Origin: Trichoplusia ni
Lineage: Eukaryota; Arthropoda; Insecta; Lepidoptera; Noctuidae
Length of the DNA stretch: 64,000 nucleotides
Assembly (NCBI RefSeq): GCF_003590095.1
Contig: NC_039481.1
Span: 13,361,895-13,425,894, forward strand
Direction: 5' to 3'
The position numbers were made by a program, and so were the translations under genes. Under the pieces are notes generated by a model. That model saw only the letters and a program-made list of their open reading frames with translations. It did no database searches and was not told where the DNA came from. Shown here piece after piece: positions 50,041-60,400 of this stretch; the stretch's first letter is position 1; the number at the start of each line of letters is the position of its first letter.

Positions 50041-50466
50041 TGGCGAGGGTCTTGCTGTAGGAGCTGGTGGTAGTCACCCTGGTATGTACTCGTTATAATT
50101 TTAATTCATTCCCCCTCGTTTACTCGAGGGACGGCAGGGAGGTCTCGTTTTTATATTTGCATTCAACTCACTCCCGACTTGCTTTAGAGTAATTGCGTGC
50201 ATTTTATTTTGATATAAATGTGGAGTCCTTGAGCACAATTATCTAATGCTGATGGTATTACAATTTTGTTTTTTTTTTATTTAGTAATGGACTTTTTTTC
50301 TTATTTCGTAAATTGGGGTAGAAATGCTGGGGAGCAGCAGTTTTGGAAATTAAAGATGGGAGGTCGATGCAAATAAAATGGGAGTGGTTCTACATCTCCA
50401 TGAATTGAATGAAAAATGGGAAAAAGTATTAACAGTCAATGCGAAATTAATATTGGAAGCACAAAA

Positions 50467-50585
50467 AGCCAACGACACGCGGTATTCCCAGGCGGTCACC
50501 CATCCAAGTACTAACCGCGCCCGATGTTGCTTAACTTCGGTGATCGGACGAGAACCGGTGTTTTCAACATGGTATGGACGTTGGC
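50467..50585 (-). rRNA. 5S ribosomal RNA, copy 5 (helix I covariant)
   Basis: A complete 119-nt 5S gene on the minus strand, 5' end at 50585. It is the only copy beginning GCC and ending GGCT: T2C and A117G face each other, so a U-A pair of helix I is C-G here. GCC/GGC is the form I recall as usual in insects, so this copy may retain the ancestral state. It also shares C111T with copy 2. Internal promoter boxes are intact and five T follow. A TATAATTTTAT tract lies about 24 bases upstream. It is likely functional. Confidence 0.95.
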
Positions 50586-50739
50586 GATTGCGATGATAAA
50601 ATTATAGAAGAGATAATTCGTTCGGCAGCTAACTTGGCTACTTTCCAAAGATAATTTCGTAAATGTCTTAAAATTAAAATGGGCTACTATTTTCGCTCAT
50701 GACGAGAGACGCTTATTCTCCTCTGAAAATTAAGAAATT

Positions 50740-50930
50740 TTATCTTTGTTTTGACGGAGTTTTCGCAAATATTCAAGTCATCCACAAAGACAGCCAGATT
50801 CGGGACACGCTTTCATGGATCATAAAGTGCCGATCCTATGGGGGGATCGAACCCGCGACGCCGTGGCGATCTCAACCACTCGGCTATGCGTGCATTCGAA
50901 ATTACTCATAAGATGCAATTATTCGGAAGA
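50740..50930 (-). mobile_element. tRNA-related SINE head and body
   Basis: On the minus strand it has TAGCCGAGTGG (50876-50886), a pol III A-box, and GGTTCGATCC (50844-50853), a B-box, 30 bases apart as in tRNA genes. It then runs on as CCCCATAGGATCGGCACTTT. The downstream part does not fold as a tRNA 3' half and there is no acceptor stem, so it is a tRNA-derived SINE, not a tRNA gene. End positions are approximate. Confidence 0.6.
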
Positions 50931-51144
50931 ACAGTACAGCACTTTCGAAGCGCTTCTGGTGTGCGGTTGGTTTTAATCAAATACAACTATGTGCGAAGGT
51001 ATTCTACCTGTACCTACATGGACGAGTTCGACTCGCGACTTCACCGCTACTTCAGCTCATGATTAAGGACTCCGGTCGCATCCGAAACTAGTCCGCTTAT
51101 CCCGATTAACATGCGAGAGTAAGCCTCTAGTAAGATAATCATCA

Positions 51145-51350
51145 AGAGTCGTGGTGGCCTTGCGGTTCTACGCAAGGAAGTGCTTTTTTCAAAGTTCTAT
51201 GTACTTTCCTAATTAATCTAAGATACCTGTGAAAAATGGTGAAGGAAAACATCGCGAGGAAACCGGAATTCCAGATATTGGAATCTGAAATCGCCATCCC
51301 GCAGTGAGCTAGCGTTGTGATCAATGCTCAAACCTTCCCTATACGAGAAG
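51145..51350 (+). mobile_element. SINE-type repeat (family B) with 5' head
   Basis: It starts AGAGTCGTGGTGGCCTTGCG, a degraded tRNA-like head, then TTCTATGTACTTTCCTAATT, then GGTGAAGGAAAACATCGCGA and TGATCAATGCTCAAACCTTC. It is the longest family B copy here and shows where the fragments at 23.4 and 42.2 kb belong. The B-box is not recognisable, so it is inactive. Confidence 0.6.
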
Positions 51351-51969
51351 TTAGTCTGTGCCCAGGATTCAGACGTATATAATGTGCTGGTATAACTATA
51401 AGATGTAAATATATGTCAGTATAGTATGTAGCATTCTCCAACAATAAGCCATCGAAACAAAACATACCTAATTTAATTCAAAACCCATTCAACATTCGTT
51501 TCATTAATTTTCTAACAAATCCTCCACCTACACCATTAGGTCGCAGAGATGGCTCGAAAAAAAGAAGTATTAACCCGTATTGAAATCAATTACGATAAAG
51601 ATTTAAAGCTAACATCTGGAACGTTGCAAAATGCCGCTTGATTTTACCGAATTAATGCCGCCCGACACTAGAGCCCCCGTTGTGAGCTTGGATTGCAAAA
51701 TGTTGGATAAGAAAGGTCCTTCTTATTTTTTATAGGTACGTATTAAGGTTGCTTTTTTTAAATTGGCTGTTGTAAACTTGTTTTTTAATTCTTTTCACAT
51801 ATTTTGTTAGTGGCATAAAAAGTTAAATACTGTTGTAGGTCCGTTTTGTGATTGTTTACCATTCAAAAATTTTACTTATGCAGTTTTTGTTAACTCTGAG
51901 TTACTTATTTTTTGTTACTCTAGTCGTAACTTTAAGCTTAATGCGATCTTAAATTTTTGCTTTACTATT

Positions 51970-52088
51970 GTCAACGTCCATACCATGTTGAAAACACCGG
52001 TTCTCGTCCGATCACCGAAGATAAGTAACATCGGGCGCGGTTAGTACTTGGATGGGTGACCGCCTGGGAATACCGCGTGCCGTTGACT
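51970..52088 (+). rRNA. 5S ribosomal RNA, copy 6 (A-box variants)
   Basis: A complete 119-nt 5S gene followed by five T (52088-52092). Its two differences, T52A and C57T, fall in the internal promoter A-box region, which reads AAGATAAGTAAC in place of AAGTTAAGCAAC. They have no compensating changes elsewhere. Transcription could be reduced. It may be a recent pseudogene. It is divergent from copy 5. It also lacks the TC just upstream of the gene that most copies have. Confidence 0.9.
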
Positions 52089-52092
52089 TTTT

Positions 52093-53040
52093 GGCCCTGT
52101 TGTTATATTTTGCTATTTTAATTGTCAATTTTACCAATCATGTTATGTCCGGCCTGCCGTAATGATGGTTGATTTAGGATCCCTAAATTCCATTCCAGTA
52201 TTTTGCATTCTTAGCGTGTGACCCTCCGAATGCTGCAAATAAAAACATTAGATATTTACACTTGATCAGTTTTGCGCCCTTTCGCCTAATGCATTTAGTT
52301 TAATGACCCTAAAAATCGTTAAAAAGGTCCCCGGGCCAGACACAAAGTGACAAAGTGATGTGTTTGTTCTAATTTAAATTTCTCGAAGTTATATTTATCG
52401 CTAACGTGTTGGGTATAAATCGATATTCGGAGATCGGTAAAATATTTTGACCTAAAATGTGGATAAAAAAAAAAAACTTATTGTAATCAATATAATATGT
52501 ATAAAACGAAATACGAAAAGTTAAAAAGGCTGTTTTTTCAAATTTATTTTATTTCCAAATTGTTATAGAGACAGCAAAAAGTTAAAAAGGTGAATGTCAA
52601 AAACATATACGTTACGTAAAAGCTCTATAGGCGCCTGTCAATATTCTAATAGCAAAACACGTCTAAAACTTTTTGCTCAACGTTATCAACAGGTATAAAA
52701 GGGGAAACGTCGTCGTTCAAAAGATGTTTTTACTCAAACTAGGCATATAGAAGCCGGTATCACGATCAAAGATATTCGTTTCGTTTGAAACAATACGAAA
52801 TTAGATAATGTGGGGTATGCGCGCGGCCTTTTGTGCTCCTTTTTGAGTTATGATTACAAATATAGATACTGGATATGACCAAAAATAATTGAAATTTAGT
52901 TTATACATTCTTACCTCAAAATCTGTCGTTTTACTTTTTTGAAAAAAAAAGTATTTTACCTACCAAACCAATGCCCATTTTCACCTCAGTTGTCGCATAG
53001 CATTTGGTGAAAATGTTACACAAATAACTAAATCTAGAAG
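52093..53040. other. Non-coding stretch, no gene seen
   Basis: AT-rich sequence with no recognised repeat or exon. Confidence 0.4.
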
Positions 53041-53043
53041 CAT

Positions 53044-53400
53044 CTATAGTTTCAAATCGTCCAGACTAACTGTAACTTCCTCAAATTGTTCGTCAAACTC
53101 AAGTACAATTAGTCGAGCCGTTTCCATCCACGTGATATCTTCATGTCTGGCCGCTATTCCCTCAGGTAATTCGGATGCAGGGAAGAGGAAGAAGTTTTGC
53201 ATGCTAGGGGAACTATTCCAAATGTTGTGTACGCCACTTGTATACCATAATAGCCACCTTGAGGCAAAATGGAATGAGTAATCCTTATAGGATCGAGGGG
53301 TGGAAAGGAATGCTCGAATTAAAGATTTACGCAAATTATATCGGTTAGGGTCGGATTCCGATTCAAGCCTTTGTCTTTGTGTTTTAATTAACCGTTTTAT
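53044..53400 (-). CDS. Candidate terminal exon, unknown function
   Basis: I do not recognise this. The minus-strand frame is open from 53400 to a TAG at 53044 (118 codons) with no ATG near its start, so it would be a last exon or a fragment. It contains SYKDYSFHFASRWLLWYTSG in the middle and ends with an acidic tail (EFDEQFEEVTVSLDDLKL). The region is clearly richer in G+C than its flanks. Nearby splice acceptors lack a pyrimidine tract, and I found no upstream exon to join. A decayed gene or transposon piece is the main alternative. Confidence 0.3.
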   Translation of the reverse strand: MKRLIKTQRQRLESESDPNRYNLRKSLIRAFLSTPRSYKDYSFHFASRWLLWYTSGVHNIWNSSPSMQNFFLFPASELPEGIAARHEDITWMETARLIVLEFDEQFEEVTVSLDDLKL

Positions 53401-54204
53401 TTATGGTTTGTTTGATGATATTGTTTTGTACGGGGTTAATTATGGTTGTTTTGGTACGAAGTTGTTTGCTTAAGGATAGGGCGTTGGATTGGACAGGGTT
53501 TTAAAAATTGTATAAAACAATATGTACATATATTTGTCCGTATAATCAACAGATTACCGTAAAGTTTGTGATTTGGAGTGTGAAGAACACGAGAAGAATA
53601 AACGCATTCATTGCTAAGCCTAAGAGCAGTTCCATATGTGTACATAGGACTCTTTTTTATCAATTGTTGCTAAGTTGGAGATCGATGGACATTCATAAAT
53701 ACACTACCTACTAAAGGTAAGACTAAAAATATTATAGTAACATCATTCTTCAGCTGTCCCTTACCAAGCTGCATAAAAGACATTCCAAACTGGCGACCAC
53801 ATACTTTGCTCCCCCTCCTAACACCAGAAGGACCTTCAAATATGTCGGCATACATTAACAATTTTAATTTGAAATGCCGCAGACTATCAAAACGGTTCCC
53901 TACCCCATTTATCATCACCCAAAAACTCCGTATTATGTTGGATCACAACAATTTCAACCAATTTACTGTACCCATATCCTGGGGAGGGGAGTTGCATATT
54001 AAGATACCTTCGTTTATTTATGGGAATTTAAGGAGAATCATCCATCATAAATGCTGATAAGTTTGTGGAATTATTGTATAGTGCTCGATTTGTTGTTTCT
54101 TGGTTTTATGGCAGATTAGTCTCAATGAAAAACATCATCAAAGATATATAGTGTCCGCAAAAAACACTGATATTTTAATTCCTTCTGCATTATAATTTAT
54201 TATC

Positions 54205-54291
54205 TACGGTTCGGACCGGAGTGGTTGGCGCTCTTTGGGGGAGGCCTACGTTCAGCAGTGGACGGCAATAGGCTAAGATGATGATGATGAT
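54205..54291 (+). mobile_element. Non-LTR retrotransposon ORF2 end with (GAT)n tail
   Basis: The frame from 54226 reads WRSLGEAYVQQWTAIG followed by TAA at 54274-54276 and then GATGATGATGATGA. It is the same ORF2 ending and tail as at 34.0 kb. Upstream the frame is broken. It is a strongly 5'-truncated copy. Confidence 0.7.
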
Positions 54292-54737
54292 CTACGTTTT
54301 AATAAAAATTAAAGTATGCTGTGAACCATTTTCCCGAACAGTGATTTCTCTGTGAAAGTTTTTAGTCTGCTATCAATAAAGGAGTTTCCAAATATAAATG
54401 TAACTTTACCGTTCCATTTTTAAAGAAAATATATCACCCTTGCCCCCACATTTCTCAGAAACCTAGGTCTACGAACCTTAGTGCCAAAATAATATAAAAG
54501 GGACATATCTGGCGTACTCCATCAAACTGTCTACGAAAAAGATCTTCCATATTGGATTATATGGATAAAAAATCTATTTGTAAGCTCCCCAATTGGTAGA
54601 GGTCCTTAAAGTGTCCAGTGCAACTTATAGGGGCAATTCACGGCAGATAGCTCAATGTCAAAAGGGGGAGCAGAGCCGTACTTGTACAGTGTAGAAAAAG
54701 TTGGACAATTTATTGTGAGTTGAGATGCTATCAATTG

Positions 54738-54745
54738 TGACGTCA
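54738..54745. promoter_or_regulatory. CRE-type palindrome TGACGTCA
   Basis: A perfect octamer in ATTGTGACGTCATGAG. It is one of seven in the window. No gene start is recognised nearby. Confidence 0.3.
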
Positions 54746-55361
54746 TGAGAGGAAGGGAGGATGAGTAGAGTATTAATTGTAGGTGTTGGTTGTTTCTGAG
54801 TTATGTTTGTAACTTGTAATTATGTAGTTTGTAGTTATAAATTTGCGTGGTCTCATCAATATGACAGGCATGGACAAAAAAACCGTCAAAGATCCCAAGA
54901 AGGTTTTTCTTTCTGTTCTTGCCTAATAATTAATGTCATTTAAATTCGTATTAATTCGTGTGCTTGACAAAGGCAATATATAGTTATTTTTTTATTTTTC
55001 CTTAGTACCTCTGCTTTTACAAATTTTAACAGCAAAACTATTATAAAATTGCCAGTTTTCCATATTTCTCAACCAGTTTTTCTTCGAAGTTTTCTGTAGA
55101 AGTCAACTCGGAAGAGTTTTGTTAAATAAAACAAAATGTAAAATTAAATCAGTCACAGCTTGAGATCTTAAGGAAATTTAAATGTCAGATTAAGGATTTG
55201 CTTGTACAAAATGAAATACTACAAGACTTCGAGTGTATTAATTAACATACATTTTAAACCAATGTAATTTATATTGAGTTGGTATCCAAAACAAATTATA
55301 TATCTTTCCAAACAGAAGACCTTATATAAAAATTTGGAATTTTCAAATAGTCGTTGCAAAA

Positions 55362-55480
55362 AGTCAACGGCACGCGGTATTCCCAGGCGGTCACCCATCC
55401 AAGTACTAACCGCGCCCGATGTTGCTTAACTTCGGTGATCAGACGAGAACCGGTGTTTTCAACATGGTATGGACGTTGAC
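55362..55480 (-). rRNA. 5S ribosomal RNA, copy 7
   Basis: A complete 119-nt 5S gene on the minus strand, 5' end at 55480, with a single change (C40T). Helix I, both internal promoter boxes and a five-T terminator are intact. It converges with copy 6, 3.3 kb away. A TTATTTTTT tract lies about 20 bases upstream and CTC immediately precedes the gene. It is likely functional. Confidence 0.95.
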
Positions 55481-55499
55481 GAGCATTGTCCAAAAAATA

Positions 55500-57200
55500 A
55501 GGATTGCCTTAAGAGAAAAAAAAAACGTGAATTGTAGATACACGTGTGTGTTAGCGTTAGGTTCTAGTATTATTACTAATAATTATTCTTTTAATATTGT
55601 GGGACGAAAATTTATTATTTATGATGTGTAGCTATAAAATCTTGGAACGCTATACATGAGACTACCTATTCGTATCAAAAAATTCTTTAAAACACATTCA
55701 ATAATAACTAAAAAAACTTACCCAAAAATAATTGACGTCCTGTGATCCACACGAGTCCGTCCCACTCTCAATAAGGGGCTTATCATCGGGCAGTTTTGAG
55801 TAAACCATCAATAAAAAGTCCCCTTTCGTGAGTGAATCGGAACAGTATAATTCCATCATTTGGAACGAATCAATCTGCTGTCCGATTATCTTGTAGAAAA
55901 CCTTTCAATTGTTAACAAATGTATCATTTAATGAATAAATTGTTTGATTTATTAACTGATAAATTTAATTGGAATGTCTTTCGTTTTAGTGTTTTGTTTT
56001 CGTCGTTGGATTAATGGAGAGAAGGATTAGACAAATGTTCTTTGATTTTTGTACTTTCTTTTTTTATACATTTACAAATTTATTATTGTTTGTACACAAC
56101 TTTTATCAAGTTTGATATGATTCATATGCTTACTTAAAAGGAGGTCTCTACGTAAGACTGACTGTAAAATTTGATGCTTAAAGAATCAACATATTTTTTT
56201 AGTCAAGAATAAAAAACAATTTCGATTGAAAGGGTGTTGCAATTTAAGTACCACAAACGTTCACGCGTTTCAAATCTTATAAGTTGAATTTTATCCACAT
56301 CCTGATTTCCGCTTGAGTTGAAATGTTGACAACATAATCTTAATTGCTTAAAAATGCAATATTATGATACGTCATATAGATGATCTGATGCTGGAGCTGG
56401 AAGGAGGCGGCCATATAAATGAGCTCTGTTAATAACAACACCCAGTTAAGATTTTGAATTGTCTTTTCGAAAACTTTAATTTCAAAGAAAAAAGGAATCT
56501 AGCTCTAGATATGCTTTTTCATATAGAAGCTTAGTCAAATTAGCACCAAAAAATTCACTTCAATTTAAACTCTTCATTAAAAATGTCTGTCTTCTTTAGC
56601 TATCGAATACCGTCTCATCACAAGCGTACTCTATTTTCCATATACCATGAACACTTCTCACGTGCTGTCCCAATACAACACAAACATATCCACAATTCAC
56701 AAGCATATTGATTATTGATATCGCTACATGTTACAGCCAAAACAAAATTCCCCTGGCAAGACAAACAAAACGGATGCATGACTACAAGTTGCATACACCG
56801 CTCCCAGGAGACCACATAAAGAGCTACCCTTCGCAAGAAATTCGGGGGAAATTTCCTCACTGTACCAACTTACCCGATCCTCCCCTCACAAATTTAACCT
56901 GTCATGTCTTATGAACCTTATGTGTGTACGGATAAGGTCTATTTTACAATGTTTTGTTTTAATTGTATGTTTGTTTTGGATACATGTTCGGTACGTCACA
57001 ATAGGGGTAAGTAATTTAATTGATGACGTGTTCGATTTAGGGAAATGGATGGTGCGTTGTAAAATAAAAAAAAAAGTCCCCTATTTTGCTGACGTTCTTT
57101 TAAGTAGCGCTCACAGTAGCGTGAGCAAAAAAGTCTACTTTTATAAACAAAAAATCACTTAACTGTCTTAAAAGAAAATGTGCGGTACATCATCATGTGA
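55500..57200. other. Spacer between 5S copies 7 and 8, no gene seen
   Basis: No recognised repeat or exon. The open frames at 56618-56860 and 56708-56914 overlap on opposite strands and show no family motif. Confidence 0.4.
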
Positions 57201-57220
57201 AGGAAATTAAAAAAATAAGA

Positions 57221-57339
57221 AGTCAACGGCACGCGGTATTCCCAGACGGTCACCCATCCAAGTACTAACCGCGCCCGATGTTGTTTAACTTCGCTGATCG
57301 GACGAGAACCGGTGGTTTCAGCATGGTATTGACGTTGAC
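57221..57339 (-). pseudogene. 5S rRNA pseudogene (copy 8)
   Basis: It is full length (119 nt, 5' end at 57339) but has six substitutions: C10A, T19C, A25C, C46G, G56A and C94T. G56A is in the A-box and C94T in the C-box region. The terminator is broken: only two T follow before a C. Helix I is intact. It is the most diverged copy, most likely no longer a proper 5S source. Its 5' end forms one arm of the inverted repeat at 57,331-57,400. Confidence 0.85.
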
Positions 57340-57400
57340 GATTTGCTTATTAAAATAATTGTAAATGCTCAATTATTTTAATAACCAAATCGTCAACGTC
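57331..57400. repeat. 31-bp inverted repeat duplicating the 5S 5' end
   Basis: The arms 57331-57361 and 57370-57400 are complementary at 30 of 31 positions, with loop TAAATGCT. The left arm is the first nine bases of 5S copy 8 plus 22 bases of its upstream flank. The right arm is an inverted copy of the same, so a second GTCAACGTC points away from the pseudogene and then diverges. It looks like a local inverted duplication (fold-back) event. Confidence 0.85.
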
Positions 57401-60400
57401 TGCGAGAATGTCTTAGAAGATGTCCATTGCAAGGCTCAAGTCACTGCTAGCTCTATAATATGCTTTGTCGTGTAAATATTCTTGTCTTATTACGGACCTT
57501 CATTATCTACTGTATTGTGGTAGTCTCATGTACACTTAAATCTATGGTTGTCTGAGCGCTCATACATACAATACAGGCAATACAGCTATGCAGCTCTACA
57601 AGAAAAAAATATACTTCGAAAAACACAATGAGCTCCGAACGATTTTTTATAAAACACCTATACTTTCCGAAATAGTACTGACCCTTTATAGACCAAGCCC
57701 TGTTTGAAGGGTGACGAATAACCAAAAATACCTAATTAGAAAAAAAAAACAATTGCCGCACGCACAGCAACACGCAGCGAACACAGTGTTACAAAGTGTT
57801 ACAATTGGAAAGCATTGTGTGCAATAAAGTCGTTCTATTTATCGTTCCCTAGGGCATGCGTGATGCGCCCCTCACGTGTACTGGTGTAAGAACACGCAAC
57901 TGTTTTACAACCTCTGGTAACTTGCTATGACTCATTGGGAATTTTAAACAGCTGGAATTTTTACTTACTTTGAACTTATTCGACTGGATGGATAGCCGGT
58001 AGAGTTTAGTAAAGCAAATCCATTGTGAGCGACGTGTGTCCTTAATAGCCTGTTATGAATCTGAGTTTATTTGCTCATTCTAATTGAATGTTTAGTATTT
58101 GAGAGGTATGCATAAAAAATGGCGAGTCAATGTAAATTGAAGTAGTGCAGAATTAGTTATATTAACTTTAAGAGTAATTCTTTGATGAGTTAGGGTCTGC
58201 ACTAATTCTATAATCAAAATATTTTATATATTTACTCTTGTCTTTCTAACCGCTTTCTTCATTCAACAAAAACAGGTGATACCGTTTCGTATTCCTATCC
58301 CAGGAAAATACTCAAAATACAATGCATCAATATATAATACTCTCATGTATTGAACCAATAATCAATCACAAAGGCACCATAACTGCTGCATAGAAAATTA
58401 AGGTCACGGCATGTTCCCTTCGCGGAAACCTCACGTCAATCCCCATAGTCGGACATTACCACAATAAATCATACTGAACAAATATCAGAACAACGATAAA
58501 AACCGATGAAATTCACAAATTTCGGGGCAACATGTCATCCGTCACGGTCGACCCGACCCGTTAGCTTTCGCATTATAAAGGGTTAAAAATCACTTCGCAT
58601 AAATCTGCGCTATCTGTCTAAATGACCCGCGGTTGTATTCTGCGGGTTGGGTCATAGTACAGAGAACTTAGAAGGTACACTATGTTAAACTATTCGATTA
58701 AAGAAACCCTTCCTTAACAAACAATTTCGAGACTAACGTAAGACAGACAAGACATCCTGAGCCAAATAAGTCAATAAAGGCGCGCGACAGGGTGCGACTT
58801 GTAAGACAAGTAAGTATTTGTGTGTTTCACACGAGCTTGATCTTTATGCATATGATTTTAATATCTGTAAAATAACCCGCAAAACGAAAATTTTATTTTG
58901 TAGTACGTAACTTGTTTTTTTAAAGATCACTGCTAAGAAAATCGGCTTTTTTCATTATTTATCTATTTCATTTATCTTCATTCAGTCATAATAATAATTA
59001 GTAATGGTCCTTCTGTACCAACTTTTCAATGGTAGAACGTAATCTCAACTGTCAAATGTAGTTTTTCATCACCGGCTAATAGATGGCGGTGTTTACAATT
59101 CAGTTGTTCAGAGTTTCGGTGTTTAATCTCATTTGACAGGCGATAGACGGTGGGCTTTCGGTTTCCTGACAGATTCGTAGTATTCCACAATGTTTACAGT
59201 TACTAGAAATCTATTTTGGTTTCATCCAGAAAGTGATGGTAGGGAGTATGATCTGATTTCTGTTTTGCTTACATTGGCATAATGCTTGAACATTTTCAAA
59301 GGCAATGGCAATGGTCGATTGTTATGACCCTTGGACTGCCGACTCAAAGTTTAGGATTCCTGCACCTATGACTTTTTGAATTCACGTACGTATTACAAAG
59401 CTATCATCACTTACGATGAGAAAACCGGCACAACAGTTTTTTTCAGTTCCAGTGTGCATGTCGTCGGAAGCCTACAGACGGCCTAAATTCTGACACCAAA
59501 TTATTTATTTACCAGAACCTTATGACTGTAAAAAAGTCCTCTTACTCTTGAAGACATAAATACAATAAATTGCAAATTTTTTATTCAAGAAACATTTTCG
59601 TCCGAAATGCAATCAAGACAGACAAAACGAGGATCCGCTAGTTTTCCTCCTATTCAAAGTGTCATGACTGAAAGTCGACTTTTGCCCGGGAAATGAAAAA
59701 CTAATCCTCATTTGCATCTATTAAGAATTCATTTAAAATCACAATGTTACTGTCTCTAGTCACAAAGATCTTTTTGAAACAAATCGACCGTCTGTACGGA
59801 AGTCGGCGGCTTTAATTTCCGACTTCGACTGTTTTTTTTTTATCTTGCTGCCGTAAAGAGATTAGACTTTTGTTGCGACTTGTTGAGATCTAAAGGGAAT
59901 TGATGAATTGAAAATCCTTCTGAAATGCAATTTAAGTTGCCAATGATGTAGCAATTGGATTTCTTTAATGAATTGTGTTGTTTTTGTTTTTATTTCTCGG
60001 ATTGTATAAAGGTTCGGTGTCAACTATTTGAACAATGTGAGCAAATCTGTGAGATAATAATCTTATAATTATTCAATGTATTCATTGGAATCACTAACCA
60101 AAAGAATTAATATCTCAGGCCGACCGAGGTATAAAACTGGAATGAAGTTACCTAAAACAATTTTTTTAACAGTTCCAGATACATAGAAAACCTCAATATG
60201 ACAATCTTTATATTTATATATATCTTATTTATACTATCTTTTTTGACAAGCCTGTCTTTCTTAAAGGGCATACAGTTCCTTGAGAACACCGCCGAATTTT
60301 GGCAAAAAATCTTATGAAACCAATTCTTTAAGACAATTAAAATCAAGTCATTTCAACAATACTATTCTCTTATATAAAAAAACTTGATAGTTAAAACAAT

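Noticed and set aside
50840..50890. A tRNA gene on the minus strand
   Set aside because: It has A- and B-box sequences, but no acceptor stem or credible cloverleaf, and it runs on into repeat sequence. It is a tRNA-derived SINE.
58622..58655. ATGACCC...GGGTCAT as a nuclear-receptor everted repeat
   Set aside because: The half-sites are widely spaced and the arms only partly complementary. Not distinguishable from chance.
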